64,000 bases of DNA from Salinispirillum marinum (GCF_042651565.1 NZ_JBHSDF010000003.1); one strand, 5' to 3'; counted from the stretch's first letter, positions 36,647-45,368 are shown. Notes: generated by a model from the letters alone, not told the origin. Made by a program: numbers and translations.

Positions 36647-37744
36647 TTATTTTGCTTCCCAACGCGCGTCCACTTCGGTCAATAACGGTAAATAGACACT
36701 GAAGCGGGTACTGCCGGGTTCACTCTCGCAATCAATCACCCCACCGTGCTGCGTCACAATCTGCTGAGCTATGGATAAACCCAGCCCTGTCCCTTGTGCA
36801 CGCCCACTGACCATGGGATAAAACATGTTTTCCATCAGTTCTTCTGCAATACCTGGGCCGTTATCTTCAATCATCAAACGAATGACCAAACGATGCCGTT
36901 TTTGCCCAATGGTGAATTGCCGTAACGCTCGCGTTCGCAGGCTCATCCGCTTCTCAGTATTGCTATCGCCTTGCGACTGCAAGGCCTCCATGCCATTGCG
37001 CACAATATTTAATACAGCCTGTATGAGCTGTTCAGAATCGCCTTGCAAATCAGGTAGGCTGGGATCGTAATCACGCACAAACTCAACACTACTGCCCGCT
37101 TCCGCCCGCATCAGGCTGAGCACACGCTCGGTCACTTCATGCACATTTGTGGGGCGCCACCGAGGTAACTTATTGGAGCCCAGAATCCGATCAACCAAAT
37201 TGCGCAAGCGGTCGGCCTCTTCAATGATGACCTGGGTATATTCGTCCAACGCCGGGTCACCCAACTCCAAAGCCAAGAGCTGCGCTGCACCTCGAATGCC
37301 CCCCAAGGGATTCTTAACCTCATGGGCCAAACCGCGCACCAACACCCTTGCGGCCTCTTGTTTGGCCAATGACGCCTCTTCACGGCTGATTTTGATGATG
37401 CGATCCATGGATAAAAACTCCACCAACACCGCTTGACGCTGATCTGCACGAATGGGTGTTAAGGTCATATCTACGGTAATCTTGCTGCCATCCGCCACCA
37501 AGTTCAGCAATTCAGAGCGTTGGGTAGTGGGTACTTCCTCATGCAACACACGCACCAGCAACTGTTCCAGCGCTTCGTGTGACTCAAACAACGCATTCCA
37601 TGGCTGTCCATGCACCTGATTGCCGCTACGCGCAAACAATGATTCTGCCGAAGAATTCATGTAATCAATATGCAGCTCATGGTTCAGCAACACCATCGCC
37701 GTCGCTTGATGATCGACAATCCACTTAAATAAATCGGTGCTCAC
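36647..37744 (-). CDS. ntrB: Nitrogen regulation sensor kinase NtrB
   Basis: 365 residues if started at the GTG at 37744, which has GGAGG 8 nt upstream; a longer ORF from 37774 starts inside that ribosome-binding site. PAS domain near the N-terminus (MVLLNHELHIDYMNSSAE), HisKA with the phospho-His in RGLAHEVKNPLGGIRG, then HATPase motifs DNGPGI and GTGLGLSIAQQIV. No transmembrane helix, consistent with a cytosolic kinase controlled by PII. Cotranscribed with ntrC. Confidence 0.95.
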   Translation of the reverse strand: MSTDLFKWIVDHQATAMVLLNHELHIDYMNSSAESLFARSGNQVHGQPWNALFESHEALEQLLVRVLHEEVPTTQRSELLNLVADGSKITVDMTLTPIRADQRQAVLVEFLSMDRIIKISREEASLAKQEAARVLVRGLAHEVKNPLGGIRGAAQLLALELGDPALDEYTQVIIEEADRLRNLVDRILGSNKLPRWRPTNVHEVTERVLSLMRAEAGSSVEFVRDYDPSLPDLQGDSEQLIQAVLNIVRNGMEALQSQGDSNTEKRMSLRTRALRQFTIGQKRHRLVIRLMIEDNGPGIAEELMENMFYPMVSGRAQGTGLGLSIAQQIVTQHGGVIDCESEPGSTRFSVYLPLLTEVDARWEAK

Positions 37745-37860
37745 AATGACATCCTCCATGGGAGGTATTGGCAAATTTCAGGCCAGTATGAAACGGGCGG
37801 ATAAAACCGCGAATGGCGTGCAGGTGCGCCGCTGTAGCCACGGCCCACCCTGCACGATAC

Positions 37861-37917
37861 GCACTAATATAGTGCACTACAAGATGATATAAAATATTTA
37901 TGCACCATTATTGTGCA
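37861..37917 (-). promoter_or_regulatory. Two NtrC-type binding sites upstream of ntrBC
   Basis: GCACTAATATAGTGC (37861-37875) is a perfect dyad around its centre, and TGCACCATTATTGTGCA (37901-37917) is nearly perfect; both fit the NtrC pattern GCAC-N7-GTGC. They lie between the GNAT gene and ntrB and overlap AT-rich promoter-like DNA. As at E. coli glnLp, NtrC bound here would restrain or tune its own operon. I see no sigma-54 promoter here. Confidence 0.8.
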
Positions 37918-37939
37918 TTCGAGAAAGAAAGAGGAAATA

Positions 37940-38371
37940 TTATTGCGGTTTCACCCAACGCACCCAGGACGCATTGTCACGCGCTTCGGGCACGCCTTTA
38001 ATAAAGCCTAACTTATCGAACAGACCATCGGTGGTGGGTTGTTGTCGCGTATCGATGTAAACAGGACGGTCGATTTCCGCCAACACCAATTCCATCATGC
38101 GCCCTGCAACGCCACGTCGCCGGGTGGTTTTGCGCACCCCAAGACCAATAAGCTGCAAGCCATCCGGGCTCGTTTTAACACCCACAGCACCCAAGATGCG
38201 GCCATTAAACCAGCCACCCCACACGCTGTCACACGGTTGCAAATACTGGGCTATAAAATCTTCTGCGCTCAAATCCCGCACCATCCAACCGGGACTTTCG
38301 GAATAGATCTTGACCAGATCCGCATAGTGCTCTGGGTTATCAAGACTTAACTGCTCTACCGTAACAGGCAT
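37940..38371 (-). CDS. GNAT-family acetyltransferase, PanZ/PanM-like
   Basis: 143 residues. The acetyl-CoA-binding motif is RKTTRRRGVAGRMMELVLAE, close to the TRRRGV of PanZ (PanM), which triggers cleavage of the PanD proenzyme and senses CoA. Length is slightly above PanZ. No panD is nearby, so the PanZ assignment is tentative and a general GNAT enzyme is possible. Divergent from hisB. Confidence 0.65.
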   Translation of the reverse strand: MPVTVEQLSLDNPEHYADLVKIYSESPGWMVRDLSAEDFIAQYLQPCDSVWGGWFNGRILGAVGVKTSPDGLQLIGLGVRKTTRRRGVAGRMMELVLAEIDRPVYIDTRQQPTTDGLFDKLGFIKGVPEARDNASWVRWVKPQ

Positions 38372-38432
38372 GTTTCAGCACCTTTCTATGTGGTCGATGC
38401 AAAGAAATTATCACTCTAGGCAGCATCGGGGC

Positions 38433-38461
38433 TTAGTCTCAGCGCTTGAGTGAGGTATAAT
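38433..38461 (+). promoter_or_regulatory. Sigma-70 promoter of the his genes
   Basis: TTAGTC (38433-38438), 17-bp spacer, TATAAT (38456-38461, a perfect -10), about 68 bp before the hisB ATG. No leader peptide rich in His codons is seen. Confidence 0.6.
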
Positions 38462-38528
38462 TTTACGCCATTAAGTATGGCAAATTTCTTACCACATTGC
38501 TGCACACCACGATCAGGAGTCTTCCACC

Positions 38529-39119
38529 ATGGCCCGTACCGCCCACGTTGAGCGGAATACCACCGAAACCCAAGTTCAGGTAAACATTAACCTGGACGGC
38601 ACTGGCATCGCCAAACTCAATTCCGGCATGCCTTTTATGGACCATATGCTGGACCAGATTGCACGCCATGGCTTGATTGATCTGGACATTACTTGCACCG
38701 GGGATACTCATATCGATGACCACCACAGCGCCGAAGATGTCGGTATCACGCTAGGCATGGCCGTCGCGAAAGCCATCGGCGATAAAAAAGGCATTCAGCG
38801 CTATGGTCACGCTTACGTACCTTTAGATGAAGCACTATCCCGTGTGGTTTTGGATTTTTCCGGTCGCCCCGGTTTGCACTACGACATTCCATTCACCCGT
38901 GCCAGCGTGGGTGGCTTTGATGTCGACCTATTCCGTGAATTCTTCCAAGGCTTTGTGAACCACGCCAATCTGACGTTGCATATCGACAATTTGAAAGGCT
39001 TCAACAGTCACCACCAAATTGAAACCGTCTTTAAAGCGTTCGGTCGCGCTCTGCGTATGGCTGTGACCATGGACCCTCGTATGGCTGACCAAATGCCATC
39101 CACCAAAGGCGTGCTCTAA
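38529..39119 (+). CDS. hisB: Imidazoleglycerol-phosphate dehydratase (monofunctional)
   Basis: 196 residues, the monofunctional form without the histidinol-phosphatase domain found in enterics. Mn-binding histidine motifs: GMPFMDHMLDQIARHG, DDHHSAEDVGI and FNSHHQIETVFKAF. Catalyses step 6 of histidine synthesis. A ribosome-binding site (AGGAG) precedes the ATG. First of four his genes in pathway-linked order. Confidence 0.96.
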   Translation: MARTAHVERNTTETQVQVNINLDGTGIAKLNSGMPFMDHMLDQIARHGLIDLDITCTGDTHIDDHHSAEDVGITLGMAVAKAIGDKKGIQRYGHAYVPLDEALSRVVLDFSGRPGLHYDIPFTRASVGGFDVDLFREFFQGFVNHANLTLHIDNLKGFNSHHQIETVFKAFGRALRMAVTMDPRMADQMPSTKGVL

Positions 39120-39131
39120 GGACTCAACTTC

Positions 39132-39776
39132 ATGTCTGTGATTGCAGTTATTGACTACGGAATGGGCAACCTCCATTCCGTTGCCAAGGCGCTCGAATGT
39201 GTGGCGCCCGACCAAAAAGTTCTGGTCACGCATGATGCCGACATCATTCGTGCCGCAGACCGGGTGTTACTGCCCGGCGTTGGTGCTATACGGGACTGCA
39301 TGCAGGCCATGCGTGACACCGGCGTGGCCGATTTGGTAAAAGACATCTGTCACGACCGCCCGTTTCTAGGCGTGTGCGTAGGTATGCAAGCGTTGTTGGA
39401 ACACAGTAGCGAAAACAACGGAGTGGATACGCTGGGGATTTTTCCCGGCCAGGTGAAGCGTTTTGCCAATCATCAAGTGGATGATCACGGCCTGACCATG
39501 AAGGTGCCACACATGGGCTGGAATCAGGTACAACACACCCTTGACCACCCGTTGTGGCATGGTATTCCTGATCAAAGCCGTTTTTACTTTGTGCACAGCT
39601 TCTACGCCGACCCGCACCCCATGAGCCAAGTCGCGGGGCTATGTACCTACCAGACCCCATTTGCGGCGGCCATCGCGCGGGAAAACATCTTCGCGACGCA
39701 ATTTCACCCGGAAAAAAGCAGCGACGCTGGCTTGCAGTTATTACGTAATTTCACGCGCTGGTCGGGCAATGCCTAA
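39132..39776 (+). CDS. hisH: Imidazole glycerol phosphate synthase, glutaminase subunit
   Basis: 214 residues, class I glutamine amidotransferase. Nucleophile Cys in FLGVCVGMQALLEHS, catalytic His-Glu in ATQFHPEKSSDAG near the C-terminus, PGVGA oxyanion region. It supplies ammonia to HisF. Twelve bp after hisB. Confidence 0.96.
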   Translation: MSVIAVIDYGMGNLHSVAKALECVAPDQKVLVTHDADIIRAADRVLLPGVGAIRDCMQAMRDTGVADLVKDICHDRPFLGVCVGMQALLEHSSENNGVDTLGIFPGQVKRFANHQVDDHGLTMKVPHMGWNQVQHTLDHPLWHGIPDQSRFYFVHSFYADPHPMSQVAGLCTYQTPFAAAIARENIFATQFHPEKSSDAGLQLLRNFTRWSGNA

Positions 39777-39815
39777 GCCTACCGCCGAACCCCATTATAT
39801 GGAGCTTTACTTCAG

Positions 39816-40553
39816 ATGTTGATCATTCCCGCCATAGACCTCAAAGATGGCCAGTGTGTTCGCCTGCGCCAAGGCCGCATGGACGATTCCACGGTATTCA
39901 GTGACGACCCCGTAGCCATGGCTACGCAATGGCGCAATCAAGGCTGCCGCCGCCTGCACTTGGTAGACCTCAACGGAGCTTTTGCAGGCACCCCGGTGAA
40001 TGGCGACATCGTACGTGCCATTGCCAATGAACACCGCGATCTGCCCGTACAAATTGGCGGCGGCATTCGTGATCTCAGCACCATTGAATTCTATTTAAAC
40101 GCTGGCGTTAGCTACTGCATCATCGGCACCAAGGCCGTGCAAGACCCGGCGTTCGTCGCCGAAGCCTGCAAAGCCTTCCCCGGCCACATCATTGTGGGTA
40201 TTGATGCCAAAGACGGCCTCGTAGCTACTGACGGCTGGGCCGATGTTTCTACTGTTAAAGCCACTGATTTAGCCGCACAATTTGCAGCAGATGGTGTCAG
40301 CAGCATTGTATACACCGACATCGCGCGCGATGGCATGATGCAAGGCGTCAACTGGGAAGCCACCTTAGAGCTGGCGCGTGTGGGTGGCATTCCGGTGATC
40401 GCCTCTGGTGGCGTGACCAATATGGATGACGTAAAACGCCTAGCCGAAACCGCCAACCAAGGCATTCTCGGCGCTATCACTGGGCGTGCTATTTATGAAG
40501 GCACGCTGGATTTGCGAGACGCGCAAGCCTACCTCGACCAACAAGGGCAATAA
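39816..40553 (+). CDS. hisA: Phosphoribosylformimino-5-aminoimidazole carboxamide ribotide isomerase
   Basis: 245-residue TIM barrel. IIPAIDLKDGQCVRLRQG carries the first catalytic Asp; IGGGIRDLSTIEFYL and VIASGGVTNMDDVKRL bind the substrate phosphates; the second catalytic Asp lies in YTDIARDGMMQG. Fourth step of the pathway's second half, upstream of HisF. Confidence 0.96.
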   Translation: MLIIPAIDLKDGQCVRLRQGRMDDSTVFSDDPVAMATQWRNQGCRRLHLVDLNGAFAGTPVNGDIVRAIANEHRDLPVQIGGGIRDLSTIEFYLNAGVSYCIIGTKAVQDPAFVAEACKAFPGHIIVGIDAKDGLVATDGWADVSTVKATDLAAQFAADGVSSIVYTDIARDGMMQGVNWEATLELARVGGIPVIASGGVTNMDDVKRLAETANQGILGAITGRAIYEGTLDLRDAQAYLDQQGQ

Positions 40554-40556
40554 CCC

Positions 40557-41318
40557 ATGGCCTTGGCAAAACGCATCATCCCCTGTTTAGACGTCGACAA
40601 AGGCCGCGTGGTCAAAGGCGTGAATTTTGTGGGCATTCGTGACGCTGGCGATCCGGTAGAAATCTCGCGGCGCTACAACGAGCAAGGCGCAGATGAAATC
40701 ACCATATTGGACATTTCCGCCACCCATGAAGGGCGTGGCACTATGCTGGAAACCGTATCGTCGGTTGCCGGGCAGGTGTTTATTCCGTTAACCGTGGGTG
40801 GTGGCATTCGCACTGTCGAGGACATTCGCGCCATGCTGAACGCTGGGGCCGACAAGGTGTCCATCAACTCGGCAGCGGTTTCGAACCCCGACTTTGTGCG
40901 CGCCGCATCCGAACGCTTTGGTGCACAGTGCATAGTGGTCGCCATCGATGCCAAGCAAACGGGCGATGACAAGTGGGAAATTTTCACCCATGGCGGTCGC
41001 AAACCCACCGGCATTGATGCCGTAGAGTGGGCGGTTCGCATGGAGAACTATGGCGCAGGTGAAATTCTACTGACCAGTATGGACAGAGATGGCGTAAAGA
41101 GCGGCTTTGACTTAGCACTAACCCGTGCCGTGGCCGATGCCGTCAACATCCCTGTAATCGCCTCCGGTGGCGTGGGCAACCTCGACCACCTAGCTGATGG
41201 CGTATTGGAAGGCCATGCCGACGCTGTTTTAGCGGCCAGCATTTTCCATTTTGGTGAATTTACCGTACCGCAAGCTAAGGCGCATATGGCCAGCCGGGGG
41301 ATTGAGGTTCGCCTTTAG
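40557..41318 (+). CDS. hisF: Imidazole glycerol phosphate synthase, cyclase subunit
   Basis: 253-residue TIM barrel related to HisA. RIIPCLDVDKGRVVKGVNF holds catalytic Asp11, LTVGGGIRTVEDIR and ASGGVGNLDHLADG are the phosphate-binding loops, and TSMDRDGVKSGFD holds the second catalytic Asp. With HisH it makes IGP and AICAR. Three bp after hisA. hisI/hisE are not in the window. Confidence 0.97.
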   Translation: MALAKRIIPCLDVDKGRVVKGVNFVGIRDAGDPVEISRRYNEQGADEITILDISATHEGRGTMLETVSSVAGQVFIPLTVGGGIRTVEDIRAMLNAGADKVSINSAAVSNPDFVRAASERFGAQCIVVAIDAKQTGDDKWEIFTHGGRKPTGIDAVEWAVRMENYGAGEILLTSMDRDGVKSGFDLALTRAVADAVNIPVIASGGVGNLDHLADGVLEGHADAVLAASIFHFGEFTVPQAKAHMASRGIEVRL

Positions 41319-41344
41319 AGCCCCGTAAGGCAAAAAATCGCAAA

Positions 41345-41368
41345 CAGGGCGCAACACCATGCGCCCTG
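41345..41368. terminator. Hairpin between hisF and the transglutaminase gene
   Basis: CAGGGCGCA and TGCGCCCTG form a 9-bp stem with a 6-nt loop. A run of T lies several nt beyond it on the minus-strand side and only a short T-rich stretch on the plus side, so it may serve both convergent genes, imperfectly. Confidence 0.55.
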
Positions 41369-41388
41369 CCCTTATTTCAAGTTACCCG

Positions 41389-42111
41389 CTAAATGCCCAC
41401 CCGCCGAATCTTCTGCACATTCCTGTTGATCAAATGCCGCACAACATAGCGGTATAAAACCCGTTTCAACCCACGCAGATTGGTGCCCTTTTGCGCGTAA
41501 AACGTATCCGGCTGATCATACACACCCAAATCATCAGCAATGCCTTCTTTTTGGATATAGGTATTCTCCCCCAGCCAGTCATTTTGGGGATTCTTTAAGC
41601 ACGTGGTCGCAATCGCGTATCCACTGTAGGCCTCGCATTGATCAGCAAAGGTTTTCTGTATCTGCGCAAGATAGGGTTGATCAATAATATAGCCCTCAAT
41701 ATCGAGCCACCGGCCTTCGTAATACACTTCAACCCAACTGTGTAAAATCCGTTTCGGCGCCAACCAAAATATCCAACTTGGAATTGCCCCTTTTTGCATC
41801 GCATTATAAATGGTGAATCCATGCAGTCGGGTCGGAATACCTGCCGCCCTAAGCAATGCCATCAAGACTGTTCCTTTGGTATTGCACTGCCCATAGCCGT
41901 CTTGTAGCACCTGGCTGGCGGTGAGGTTGTCGTCGGCATTGTAACCAAAGGGAATTTCATCGCGATCGAAGCGGTAAATGGCCCCTATCTTGTCGTAAGT
42001 ACCTAACTCAAGCCAACCCCGCTCAGCAAGCAACCGCTGCATGGCGGCGTGTTGGAAATCCAACAACGGCGTTTCGGATAAATGAATGGATTGTGCGTTG
42101 TTGCTGCTCAT
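41389..42111 (-). CDS. Transglutaminase-like domain protein
   Basis: About 240 residues from the ATG at 42111, which has AGGTGG 6 nt upstream. The papain-like triad is visible: Cys in DGYGQCNTKGTVLMALLRA, His in ILHSWVEVYYEGRW and Asp in LDIEGYI. No signal peptide, so likely cytoplasmic. Bacterial members usually act as peptidases or amidases rather than protein cross-linkers; the substrate is unknown. Isolated between the his genes and an AraC regulator. Confidence 0.85.
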   Translation of the reverse strand: MSSNNAQSIHLSETPLLDFQHAAMQRLLAERGWLELGTYDKIGAIYRFDRDEIPFGYNADDNLTASQVLQDGYGQCNTKGTVLMALLRAAGIPTRLHGFTIYNAMQKGAIPSWIFWLAPKRILHSWVEVYYEGRWLDIEGYIIDQPYLAQIQKTFADQCEAYSGYAIATTCLKNPQNDWLGENTYIQKEGIADDLGVYDQPDTFYAQKGTNLRGLKRVLYRYVVRHLINRNVQKIRRVGI

Positions 42112-42196
42112 TGTTGCCACCTACTGACCATGAAAGTGACACCAGAATAGCGTTAAGGCCGCACCTCGAATTGAATAAACTGGCTACATCGCCTCT

Positions 42197-42919
42197 TTAT
42201 TTCGCCATGGTCAATGCTTCACGAACCGACATCCCAAAATAGGCGCGAAACGTTCTGCTCAAATGTGCGCTGTCAGAAAACCCCGCATCCAAAGCTGCCG
42301 CCGTGGCCGACTTACCCGTGCGCAACCCATTGCAGGCACAGAGCAAACGTCGCCACAACAAATACGGCCGCCAAGGAATTTCCATGTGTTGTCGAAACAG
42401 ATGCAGGAAGCGACTTTCAGACAGCCCCAAGTCGGCGGCAATCTCACCCGCCCGCCATTGTTCCGGTTTTACGCAGCCCTGCACGAAACACTGATCCAGC
42501 TGTGCCACCAATCGCCGCAAGCGCACATCGTCCGGTTGCGGATTAAAGGCCTGCGCACTCACCCCTAGCAACCCAGCCAAAGCGCCAAGCATATGAGCGG
42601 GGTTCTGAACAATCATCGCTTGCTCAAGTGGCGCCTCCTGCAAAGCGAAAGCCGTGTGGTCACCCAATAATTTAGTAGCCGCCCTACCCGCACGAGAATG
42701 GCGTTCAAGCAAAATGACCCAACACTGCTTAGCCCGCAATTCATGGCGAACACCAGAAGCAATGAGCATGGGTTGCTCAGAAGGAGACGCATCCGTCTGA
42801 TCCAACTGCCAACCACCAGCAGCGACCGGCCAAACCACCTGCACCGCCGAATGCTTGTGCTCGCCAGCGTGCAGTTCAGCACTGTAAAACGCCATTACTC
42901 CCGGTTGCAGAATCAGCAC
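42197..42919 (-). CDS. AraC-family transcriptional regulator
   Basis: 240 residues from a GTG at 42919 (GAGG about 8 nt upstream; the next ATG, 42895, is also possible). The N-terminal half is a cupin-like sensor region with HAGEHKHSAVQVVWP; the C-terminal half has two helix-turn-helices (AGEIAADLGLSESRFLHLFR and TAAALDAGFSDSAHLSRTFR, then FGMSVREAL). The ligand and targets are unknown; the divergent DUF4177-yidD-TM2 set is one candidate target. Confidence 0.88.
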   Translation of the reverse strand: MLILQPGVMAFYSAELHAGEHKHSAVQVVWPVAAGGWQLDQTDASPSEQPMLIASGVRHELRAKQCWVILLERHSRAGRAATKLLGDHTAFALQEAPLEQAMIVQNPAHMLGALAGLLGVSAQAFNPQPDDVRLRRLVAQLDQCFVQGCVKPEQWRAGEIAADLGLSESRFLHLFRQHMEIPWRPYLLWRRLLCACNGLRTGKSATAAALDAGFSDSAHLSRTFRAYFGMSVREALTMAK

Positions 42920-43099
42920 CTAAAACGCCTCATGTTTTCCCATTTCCAATACAACCTGATCAGCAAACGTTGTGCAGCGATCAACGTTTAGAAAATATAC
43001 GCCGAGTGAACGACAAAGTATTGTGCTCAACAACCATGGCGTACAAAATCCAAGCACAAACCTATTTGATTAAATCAACACCGTATAGGAAGCACAACC

Positions 43100-43315
43100 A
43101 TGAGCGCATTCCGTGAATACAAAGTCGTCCATATCGCTGAAGGTGGCTGTGGCACCATACTGCTGGGTGCCTCCGGGTTGCCGATGAAAAAGATTGAAGT
43201 GGAACTGAATCAACTCGCCGCACAAGGCTGGCAGGTAGTGTTTCAAGTCATTGAACACAAGCGGTTTTGGTTGTTTTGGTCGCGTGAAGCGATGATCGTG
43301 ACCTTAGGGCGATAG
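43100..43315 (+). CDS. DUF4177-family small protein
   Basis: 71 residues matching the DUF4177 pattern: YKVVHIAEGG, then PMKKIEVELNQLAAQGWQVV and a closing Phe/Trp-rich strand. Cytoplasmic, function unknown. GGAAG precedes the ATG. Ten bp upstream of yidD, so cotranscribed. Confidence 0.8.
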   Translation: MSAFREYKVVHIAEGGCGTILLGASGLPMKKIEVELNQLAAQGWQVVFQVIEHKRFWLFWSREAMIVTLGR

Positions 43316-43324
43316 TACAAGGCG

Positions 43325-43546
43325 ATGAAAACCGCTCTGCTGTCACTGATCCGGTATTACCAGCGCAAAGGTGGAGGTCAATACTGGTTTGGTATTGACT
43401 GTAATTACGAACCCACCTGTTCCGCCTACACCTATCAGGCCATTGAGAAGTATGGCACTTGGCAAGGCCTGAAAATGGGCTGGCACAGAATTCGGCGCTG
43501 CAACCAGCCTGCCGCTATCTGTAAATGCATTGACCCCTTGGAGTAA
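43325..43546 (+). CDS. yidD: Membrane protein insertion efficiency factor YidD
   Basis: 73 residues. The YidD signature is present: LIRYYQR near the N-terminus, CNYEPTCSAYTYQAIEKYG, GWHRIRRCNQ. YidD is a small inner-membrane-associated protein that aids YidC-dependent insertion. The classical location is between rnpA and yidC; here it lies alone with DUF4177 and TM2 genes, so this may be a second, specialised copy. Confidence 0.88.
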   Translation: MKTALLSLIRYYQRKGGGQYWFGIDCNYEPTCSAYTYQAIEKYGTWQGLKMGWHRIRRCNQPAAICKCIDPLE

Positions 43547-43550
43547 CCCC

Positions 43551-43946
43551 ATGTTAGACCAAGCCAGCGTAGAGCGAGACGAAGCCGAACTCAGTGCCGC
43601 CGTCAGTGCCTTAAGCGATCCGCAGCGTGCCCTGTTTTATGCGGGTGTTAAGCCACGCCTGCGCGACCCGGATACCTACGCGGCATTGAATTGGTTTTTT
43701 ATCACCGGCATCCATCACTTCTATTTAGGCCGGTGGGTGCGCGGCTGTATTGATTTGGTGGGTTTCTTGCTCGGCGTGGTATTGATTCTTATGGGTGAAT
43801 GGGCCCTCGGCCTGCTGTTGATACTCGCCATCAGCGTCATAGAATTGTGGGAATTATTCCGTTCTCAAATCATCATTCAACTCTGGAACAACCAAATTTA
43901 CCGCGAAGAACTGAATAAGTTGGCGGGTAAAACCACTCATCACTAG
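43551..43946 (+). CDS. TM2-domain-like membrane protein
   Basis: 131 residues from the ATG at 43551 (4 bp after the yidD stop). An acidic N-terminal region is followed by two hydrophobic hairpin helices: FFITGIHHFYLGRWVRGCID, with the GIHHFYLGR turn typical of TM2 domains, then LVGFLLGVVLILMG and ALGLLLILAISVIELWELF. Inner-membrane; function unknown. Cotranscribed with yidD. Confidence 0.75.
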   Translation: MLDQASVERDEAELSAAVSALSDPQRALFYAGVKPRLRDPDTYAALNWFFITGIHHFYLGRWVRGCIDLVGFLLGVVLILMGEWALGLLLILAISVIELWELFRSQIIIQLWNNQIYREELNKLAGKTTHH

Positions 43947-43970
43947 CGCCAAAACCGCAAGGGCTTTTGG

Positions 43971-44288
43971 TTATATACCATAGTCCCGCTCAACTTTGGC
44001 AATTCTGACCTTGAACGTGGAGTACCACCGTTCATGCCCCAGTCTCTGCGCTTCCAAATGGACTGCATTACGCTTCCAGTGTTTAATCGCCTCAAGGCTT
44101 TCCCAATAAGAAACAGTAATACCTATTCCTTCGCGTACCGACTCAATACCGAGAAAGCCCGGCTGTTCAGCAGCCAGTTGCACCATGCGATCTGCCATTG
44201 CACCATATCCGTTGTCGCCGTCCGTACGGAGGTTGGTAAAAATCACCGCGTAGTACGGTGGTTCGGGTGTTTTTGCGATATCGGACAT
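43971..44288 (-). CDS. Antibiotic biosynthesis monooxygenase (ABM) domain protein
   Basis: 105 residues with the dimeric alpha/beta-barrel ABM pattern: YYAVIFTNLRTDGDNGYG, QPGFLGIESVREG, ITVSYWESLEAIKHWKRN. Such proteins act on quinones or haem-like compounds, or simply protect against reactive metabolites; the role here is unknown. A 17-bp piece of its 5' end recurs about 1.3 kb away (45534-45550). Confidence 0.85.
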   Translation of the reverse strand: MSDIAKTPEPPYYAVIFTNLRTDGDNGYGAMADRMVQLAAEQPGFLGIESVREGIGITVSYWESLEAIKHWKRNAVHLEAQRLGHERWYSTFKVRIAKVERDYGI

Positions 44289-44352
44289 GAAACCTCACAC
44301 AGGTATTCGTTTCCGGCAGATTAGTGCAACTTCGCTACAAAAGGGAAGCACC

Positions 44353-44460
44353 TCAACGCATCCAGACTTTTCCAAACCCAATGGGCGAGAACCAGATACC
44401 GCCGATAACAAAGCTGATCAACGTGGCCAGTAATACCGCCCAGATATTGATGGTGTCCAT
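44353..44460 (-). pseudogene. DUF1761 N-terminal stub, 35 codons
   Basis: The minus strand from the ATG at 44460 encodes 35 residues: INIWAVLLATLISFVIGGIW followed by FSPIGFGKVWMR and a TGA. This reads like the first transmembrane helix and loop of a DUF1761 membrane protein (normally about 130 residues), stopped right after the FGKxWMR motif. No continuation of the family is readable downstream in any frame. It lies just after an AraC regulator on the same strand. Either a decayed gene or a very short membrane peptide. Confidence 0.6.
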
Positions 44461-44522
44461 AATTCTCGCTCTGTGTTTTCTTAATCATATTCCGGTGCGG
44501 ATCAGCCCGTATTGTAAAAAAC

Positions 44523-45368
44523 TTACCTCTCGGGGAAAAAGTTCTGGCGGTCGGTATCGAGCGCCAAGTACTCCTTCGGGTTAATGCCCGAAAACGCTTT
44601 AAATTCCTTGATGAAATGCGCTTGATCGTAATATCCACAATCATGGCTAATGGTTCCCCAGCTCACCTTATCTGCGCGCTGTATCGCTTGAAAAATTTGC
44701 TGAAACCGTAGAATGCGCTGCAAACGTTTCGGGGTAGTGCCCGTGTGTTCGGTGAACAACTTCACAAAGTGTTTGTGTGAATAGGGTTGCGCATCAAGCG
44801 CTTGCTTTAACGTTTCGGCCGTGGGGTTGTGAAGCAGTTGTTCAATAACCTGCCGCACAGCGAGGTCTTGGCGTTTAGACCGTTGATGAGTCAGCCAATC
44901 AGCAAAGACTTCCAATATTTTTTCAGGGCTAGGCTCACGCAATAACTGTTCACGCAAGGCGGTGATTTTCGACCCGAATACAGCGCAGCCAGGTACTACT
45001 TGGTTTGTAAAGGGTGCGGCATCGCCAGCAATAAATTCATACAAACCGGCTGGATAAAAACGCACCGCGACGAGTTTTGTATTGGCCGGCGTAGTAAACA
45101 CCATAGCCGAATCGTGAAATCCCGAAAGCCATGAGCCGATGCAGTGAACCTTAACGGATTGTTGAGCCAATTCCGTCACGTAACACGGCTGATCATCAAG
45201 CTCAATAATTAAACTGATGAGGCCATCCGGTACTAGGCGCTCTTTCTCATGTGCCGGAGTGTAATCACCGAGGTAAAAAATACTTTCTACCGCGGAAGAC
45301 AGGTCATCTGGAATCGGGAGTGGCATATATTGCATGATGTTGTCGATCTTCTTATGAGGCGTTGTCAT
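44523..45368 (-). CDS. AraC-family regulator with DUF6597-like N-terminus
   Basis: 281 residues. The N-terminal half has the pattern of DUF6597 sensor domains (LVPDGLISLIIELDD, then SWLSGFHDSAMVF and LVAVRFYPAGLYEFI); the C-terminal half carries the AraC helix-turn-helix pair (TAETLKQALDAQPYSHKHFV; ISHDCGYYDQAHFIKEFKAF, then SGINPKEYL). It precedes the DUF1761 stub on the same strand and may once have controlled it. Confidence 0.88.
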   Translation of the reverse strand: MTTPHKKIDNIMQYMPLPIPDDLSSAVESIFYLGDYTPAHEKERLVPDGLISLIIELDDQPCYVTELAQQSVKVHCIGSWLSGFHDSAMVFTTPANTKLVAVRFYPAGLYEFIAGDAAPFTNQVVPGCAVFGSKITALREQLLREPSPEKILEVFADWLTHQRSKRQDLAVRQVIEQLLHNPTAETLKQALDAQPYSHKHFVKLFTEHTGTTPKRLQRILRFQQIFQAIQRADKVSWGTISHDCGYYDQAHFIKEFKAFSGINPKEYLALDTDRQNFFPER

